From the NCBI GenBank assembly GCA_963721365.1, contig CAVRJE010000018.1, positions 26,371 to 90,370 on the forward strand: a DNA stretch of 64,000 nucleotides, written 5' to 3'. The notes below the pieces were generated by a model. The model saw only the letters and a program-made list of their open reading frames with translations. It was not told where the DNA came from and searched no databases. The DNA comes from CAIQPS01 sp963721365. GTDB lineage: Bacteria; Actinomycetota; Thermoleophilia; RBG-16-64-13. Positions 60,258 to 64,000 of this stretch are shown piece after piece (within the stretch, counting starts at the first letter, position 1; each line of letters opens with the position of its first letter). The position numbers were made by a program, and so were the translations under genes.

Positions 60258-60688
60258 GGGCGCCTTATCATTCTTATTTTCGCTCTTGCCGCCATTTTTG
60301 CTCCTTTGATTACGAAATATAGTTTCGACAAACAGGATTATGATTCTCTCTACCTGCCTCCGAGCAGCGTTCACTGGTTCGGGACGGACGAACTGGGGCG
60401 TGACGTGTTCGCCCGCATGCTGTACGGCGCCCGGACATCGCTCTCCGTAGGTATTTTTACCCAGTTGATAGTGCTGGCGATAGGCCTTCCCATCGGCGCG
60501 TTTGCGGGTTCTTTAGGCGGGAGAGTGGATAATCTTCTGATGCGCTTCGTGGATATCATGTACGGGTTTCCTGACATCTTGCTCATCATCCTCCTCAGCG
60601 CCGCTTTGCGCGGTTCCGCCTTTGCTAACCTGGGCGGCGGTATTTTCGTCATATTCCTGGCCATCGGGCTGGTTGCCTGGAGGCCGAG
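60258..60688 (+). pseudogene. Internal fragment of a second, low-GC OppC/DppC-type permease
   Basis: The open frame contains the first helix (RLIILIFALAAIFAPLITKY), the OppC hallmark HWFGTDELGRDVFARMLYGA, and helices to VIFLAIGLVAW. It lacks the first 20-30 residues, and it stops matching the family just before the cytoplasmic EAA loop, where the sequence switches to unrelated DNA. Base composition is far lower in G+C than the OppC gene at 56441, and the two are not copies. It is flanked by breakpoints at about 60.24 and 60.69 kb. Confidence 0.82.
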
Positions 60689-60693
60689 TGTTC

Positions 60694-60834
60694 ATGTGGG
60701 AGGTGGCAGTACGCCTTTACGGGAGGAAGAAGACCAAGGACGAGGTCACGGCCGAGTGGCAACGTCACGCCTTTGTCGCCTGCCCGAAGTGTGGGAGTAC
60801 TCATCTGATTGAGTATGCGAAGGGAGATAAGTAG
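60694..60834 (+). CDS. Small zinc-ribbon-like protein of the right-end module (46 aa)
   Basis: It reads from ATG 60694: VRLYGRKKTKDEVTAEWQRH, then ACPKCGSTHLIEYAKG with one CxxC pair. A single pair could form half of a zinc site in a dimer. No ribosome site is certain, because the upstream DNA belongs to the OppC fragment, so the true start may be lost. It overlaps the next small ORF, as in phage genomes. Confidence 0.5.
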   Translation: MWEVAVRLYGRKKTKDEVTAEWQRHAFVACPKCGSTHLIEYAKGDK

Positions 60835-61057
60835 ACAGCAGAACGTCCGGATACAGATCGACGACGGCGAGAACCCGAATTACGACGAGGCGTGTGGAGT
60901 CGAGGGAGTTGATTCGGAGATCGCGTGGTATTCCTGCCAGGGGTGCGGTCAGGACCTGCAGTTTTATGAAGACGAACATGGCAGATGGGTAGCGGAGGAG
61001 CTTGACGAATATGGGCTACCGAAAAAAAGAGAGAAGAAGAGCGATGACCCCGTTTGA
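60815..61057 (+). CDS. Small hypothetical protein of the right-end module (80 aa)
   Basis: The frame from ATG 60815 contains NVRIQIDDGENPNYDEACGV, a CQGCGQDLQFYEDEHGRWVA segment and a lysine-rich end. The CxxC pair and acidic character resemble small phage-encoded zinc-binding proteins, but no family is recognised. It overlaps both neighbours by a few bases. The true start may be later, since a ribosome site for this ATG is weak. Confidence 0.5.
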   Translation: MRREISRQQNVRIQIDDGENPNYDEACGVEGVDSEIAWYSCQGCGQDLQFYEDEHGRWVAEELDEYGLPKKREKKSDDPV

Positions 61058-61203
61058 GCGTGCGACCGCTGTGTTCCCGCCTAATCATCGGGCCGAGCTG
61101 CTTGGCTGACCTGAAGGCATCCGGGTACAGTCCCGACCGACTCGAGGAGAAGCTTGACAAGATTCTTGAGGACGAGCTGAGAGCTGAGATTTGGCTGGAA
61201 TGA
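61044..61203 (+). CDS. Small hypothetical protein, one frame break (about 52 aa)
   Basis: ATG 61044 opens TPFERATAVFPPNHRAELL. After a one-base change near 61102 the frame continues as ADLKASGYSPDRLEEKLDKI and LEDELRAEIWLE, ending at the TGA at 61201-61203. Helical and charged, with no recognised family. It overlaps the preceding ORF by 14 bp, and a purine-rich stretch precedes its ATG. Confidence 0.45.
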
Positions 61204-61219
61204 TAAGTACCAGGTCGAG

Positions 61220-61520
61220 GTGCGTCGAGGCATTAAGCCGGAAGGCTTTCCGGAAGTAATCTGGCTTTCCATTAAGAAAAGAGACCAGGGCCAGTTAGTG
61301 AGCTGGCGGGACCTTCAAGAGATCAAGAACATGCTCGTTGGGTCAGAGCATGAGGGGTTCGAGATTTACTCCGGCCGAGTCGCGCCTGGTGGATTCTGCG
61401 AACCAGTACCACCTGTGGGTGCTCGCGGATCCGAGGCTGCGTGTGCCGGTCGGCTTCGATGAGAGGTTTGTCAGTGGGAAATCTTTCGGGACGGCAAAAC
61501 AGAGACCGTTTAACACATAG
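61220..61520 (+). CDS. DUF7694-like phage/mobile-element protein, one frame break
   Basis: The sequence GFPEVIWLSIKKRDQ, SWRDLQEIKNMLVGSEHEGF and, after a frame change near 61370, TPAESRLVDSANQYHLWVLA with RVPVGFDERFVSG matches a small domain common in phages and integrative elements (DUF7694-like, recalled from memory). The function is unknown. In-frame similarity extends slightly upstream of the GTG at 61220 (WNDKYQVEVRRG from 61196), so the start may be missing because of an indel. Confidence 0.6.
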
Positions 61521-61530
61521 GAGGCATGAC

Positions 61531-61861
61531 ATGAGGCTGATGACAAAGGGATTGGAGGCGCAGTTTAAGAAGATGGGTGCCGGAGAACGTGCATGATCCG
61601 ATCGTTGTTGCGAAGTTCTTTTACCCGGCCGGGTCTGCCACATGGTTTGCGACCGAGTACGATCCGAAGGAGCAGATATTTTTCGGGTGGTGCTCCCTCT
61701 TTGGCGACCACAACGACGAGTGGGGAGAGTTCAGCCTCGAGGAGCTGCAGCAGTTCAGGGGCCGGTTTGGGCTTGGGATTGAGCGAGACCTTGGCTTCAC
61801 GCCGAAGCTGATTTCAAAGCAGCGCCGGCCGCAATGGAGGCGCTTGGAAGAAAAGTCGTGA
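61531..61861 (+). CDS. DUF2958-like protein, one frame break
   Basis: ATG 61531 follows AGGAGG at a good distance. After a break near 61585 the protein reads DPIVVAKFFYPAGSATWFAT, EYDPKEQIFFGWCSLFGDHN, EWGEFSLEELQQFRG and LGIERDLGFTPKLIS, the pattern of DUF2958 proteins found on plasmids, phages and conjugative elements. About 110 residues. The function is unknown. Its presence supports a mobile origin for this end. Confidence 0.72.
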
Positions 61862-61876
61862 AGGAGGACGAGAGCG

Positions 61877-62077
61877 ATGCTGGAGGAAAAGGTGACGTGC
61901 CGGGAATGCAAGAGGGAACTGGAGAATGTGATACGGCTATTCATGGTCAGGATGACCTGGGACAACACGGAGAAGATGTACGCTCCGAATGACGAGGAGG
62001 TCCAGTCCGATCTGGTTGACTTCTGTCCCCACTGCGGGAAAGGGGTAACGATGGAGCGGGTGCATGCCAACAGCTAA
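61877..62077 (+). CDS. Small zinc-ribbon protein (66 aa)
   Basis: The protein has two metal knuckles, VTCRECKRELEN near the start and DFCPHCGKGVTME near the end, as expected for a zinc ribbon of about 50 residues. It lies 15 bp after the DUF2958-like gene and overlaps the helicase start by 14 bp, so it is probably translated with the helicase. The role is unknown; it could be a partner or accessory of the helicase. Confidence 0.65.
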   Translation: MLEEKVTCRECKRELENVIRLFMVRMTWDNTEKMYAPNDEEVQSDLVDFCPHCGKGVTMERVHANS

Positions 62078-64000
62078 ACCGAAGATGAAACCAGCCAAGG
62101 AGGACACTTCGTTCAAGCTGAACGAGTTCATCGAAGAGTTCAGGGAGGAGCTGCTCGGGAAGGTTGTGGAGGGGTACCCGCCGCTTTACAAGCCCGAGGA
62201 GAACAGGCGCCGCTTCGAGGCGACGCTTTCCAGCCTGAAACGGAGGCCCTACACGGCACAGACCGACACGGTGGGTGCGGTTGCAACGATCTTGCAAAAA
62301 GAGCAGAGCGCCGTGATCGTCGGAGAAATGGGAGTTGGAAAGACGCTATTGGGGATTGCAACGTCTCACGCTCTGAAGGCCAAGTCTGTCCTGGTCTGCT
62401 GTCCTCCGCACCTGGTAAAGAAATGGGAGCGCGAGATCCGGATAACGATCGAGGACGTCGACGTGGTGCAGTTGAGAACGCTGTCCGACATCATGAAGAT
62501 CCGTGGGATGTACTTCATGAATGGGAGGAAGAGGAAACGGCCGCTCTTCTGTGTGGTGAGCAGGGAACGGGCAAAGCTCGGATACAGTTGGAGACCTGCC
62601 GCTGTCAAGCGTATTGTGAAAGGCGAAGGGTATATCACGAAGGAGAAACCGAAGAAGCCCCTGTCTTTCAAGGAGAGGCTTGTCAGGATTCCCCAGGTGA
62701 TCACGTGGGCGTGCCCCGCTTGCGGAAGACTCCTGGTGGACGATGACGGGATCCCCTTGAGTTGGGACGAACTGAAGAAAAAGAAGATGCGCTGCCAGAA
62801 ATGTGGAGGGGTGCTCTGGCAGGCCGACCCGAATGGGCCCAGGCGGTTTGCGATATCGGAGTATGTAAAGAAATACATGTCCGGAGGGTTTGATCTGTTT
62901 ATCCTCGATGAGAGCCATGAGGCGAAGGGAAGAAACACGGCACAGGGCATATCTGCAGGCGTGATGGCTTCCGCTTCGAAGAAGTGTGTCGCGCTGATCG
63001 GGACCTTGTTTGGAGGGTACAGCCGGACGCTGTTCTACATCCTGCATCGGTTCACGCATGGGTTCCACAAGGATTTCCAATACGAGGATGAATGGAAGTG
63101 GATCAACCTGTACGGGATCGTTGAGAAGATCACGAAGATCAAGGGCGACAGCGAGATTGACGACAACGCGATGTCCAGGGGAAAGAAGGCCAGTTCGACC
63201 ATACGGGAGAGGCCCGGGGATCAGTCCGGTGATTCTTCCGAAGTACCTGCTTGGCAGGTGTGTCTTCCTCAGGTTGGCCGATATGTCCCTGGCGCTTCCG
63301 AAGTACGATGAGTTCATCACGACGCTTGAAATGGAGGAGGAGACACAGAAAGGCGTAGGCGAATTCGAACGAAGATCTGATCACGGAGCTAAGACAGGCC
63401 CTGCGACGGGGCGACAAGTCGATGCTGTCGAAGTACCTTCAGGCATTGCTTTGCTATCCGGAGCAGCCCTGGACCGGCGAGAAGGTTACGAACAAGGCTG
63501 GACAGGTGGTCGCGGTCGCCAGGAAGCTGTCCTGAGGAGTGGACGTATCCGAAGGAGCAGGAGCTGATCGATATCTGCGTCGAGGAAGGAAAGAAAGGCC
63601 GAAAGGTGCTGTCTATTGCACGCACACGGACCGGCGTGACATGACCGGAAGGCTGCAGAACAAGCTGACCGAGCATGGGCTCAGGTGCGATATCCTCACA
63701 GCTTCCGTTGAACCTGAGAAACGTGAGGATTGGATCATGGCCCGGGTGAAGGGCTTGGACGTCCTGATCACGAACCCGAAGCTGGTGCAGACCGGCCTTG
63801 ATCTGCTCGATTTTCAAACGTTCGTCTTTCATGAGATCGAGTACTCGGTGTATGTTCTGAGACAGGCATCACGCAGGGGCTGGAGGATCGGGCAGACGAA
63901 GCCTGTGAAGGTCTACTTCCTTGTGTACGGCGGGACCATTCAGGAGAAGGGGCTGAAACTGATTGCGCAGAAGTTCAAGACGTCCCTGGCGATCGAGGGG
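62064..64000 (+). CDS. SNF2-type superfamily 2 helicase of a mobile element, runs off the window
   Basis: The protein shows Walker A (VIVGEMGVGKTLLGIATSHA), motif Ia (VLVCCPPHLVKKWEREI) and a DEAH-like box (LFILDESHEAKGRN). Motif III is LIGTLFGGYSRTLFYILHRF. The C-terminal lobe has KVLVYCTHTDRRDMTGRLQ, TNPKLVQTGLDLLDF and RQASRRGWRIGQTKPVKVYF. A zinc ribbon (CPACGRLL, CQKCGGVL) is inserted between motifs I and II, at about residues 217-255. More than 640 residues are visible, and the frame is still open at 64000. Frame breaks lie near 63200, 63370, 63530 and 63610. This helicase type occurs on phages and integrative elements; its role is not established. Confidence 0.82.

Noticed and set aside
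60258..60812. A complete OppC-type permease gene
   Set aside because: Family similarity stops at about 60688; the open frame beyond is unrelated sequence shared with the next small gene in another frame.

Overview
The window is high-GC bacterial DNA (visibly about two-thirds G+C) up to about 60.2 kb and clearly lower-GC DNA from there to the end. The gene set of the first part points to a Gram-positive, probably deep-branching Actinomycetota: a 273-nt long-form SRP RNA beside dnaX-ybaB-recR-aspartokinase, an alpha-glucan phosphorylase with a DUF3417-type N-terminus, Tat and lipoprotein signals, TA-N3-T hexamers 6-9 nt before start codons (leaderless-type promoters), and several zinc-ribbon/proline-rich membrane proteins. 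The phylum is inference; no 16S rRNA gene is present. Reading frames break by one base many times, usually in G or C runs, while the protein families continue cleanly in another frame. I treat this as draft-quality sequence rather than gene decay, and annotate whole genes across the breaks.

Layout. 1-6.4 kb: a 5'-nucleotidase-type phosphoesterase (cut by the window edge), an unknown protein, a membrane GGDEF/EAL protein and a two-component pair. 6.5-11.3 kb: glycogen/maltodextrin metabolism (glgP, malQ, divergent). 11.3-17 kb: an O-antigen ligase-like polymerase, small proteins, UDP-glucose dehydrogenase and a LOG-like protein. 17.1-21.5 kb: an MrfA/YprA-type helicase, a metallophosphoesterase and asd. 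21.6-29.1 kb: an orphan Tat-exported amino-acid-type binding protein, a PAS/GAF sensor, a three-gene ABC-2 exporter and a sensor kinase lacking its sensor half. 29.3-30 kb: a secreted repeat protein with 19 cysteines. 30.1-34.8 kb: lysC, recR, ybaB, dnaX and the SRP RNA. 34.8-38.9 kb: a zinc-ribbon protein, tRNA-Ser with a duplicated 3' end, and membrane proteins. 39-45.3 kb: a HAD/AIR-synthase fusion, an MFS exporter, an M1 peptidase, an Nramp transporter and a universal stress protein. 45.3-49.3 kb: a MITE-like repeat and a coupled thioesterase / LuxE-like / LuxC-like operon. 49.4-51.8 kb: SPFH protein, Arc-like regulator and M29 aminopeptidase. 51.8-59 kb: a coupled oligopeptide ABC operon ending in an MFS gene. 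59-60.2 kb: the C-terminal half of a P-type ATPase.

At about 60.24 kb the ATPase stops mid-domain. It is replaced by an internal piece of an unrelated low-GC OppC gene, which itself stops at about 60.69 kb. From there to the end is a densely packed phage- or plasmid-like module of small overlapping genes (zinc-ribbon proteins, DUF7694-like, DUF2958-like) leading into an SNF2-type helicase that runs off the window. The two abrupt joints suggest either a rearrangement around a mobile element or an assembly chimera.

The most interesting content is the LuxC/LuxE/thioesterase operon without luciferase genes, the cysteine-rich repeat protein, the two-copy inverted-repeat element, the tRNA-Ser 3'-end duplication and the mobile module at the right end.
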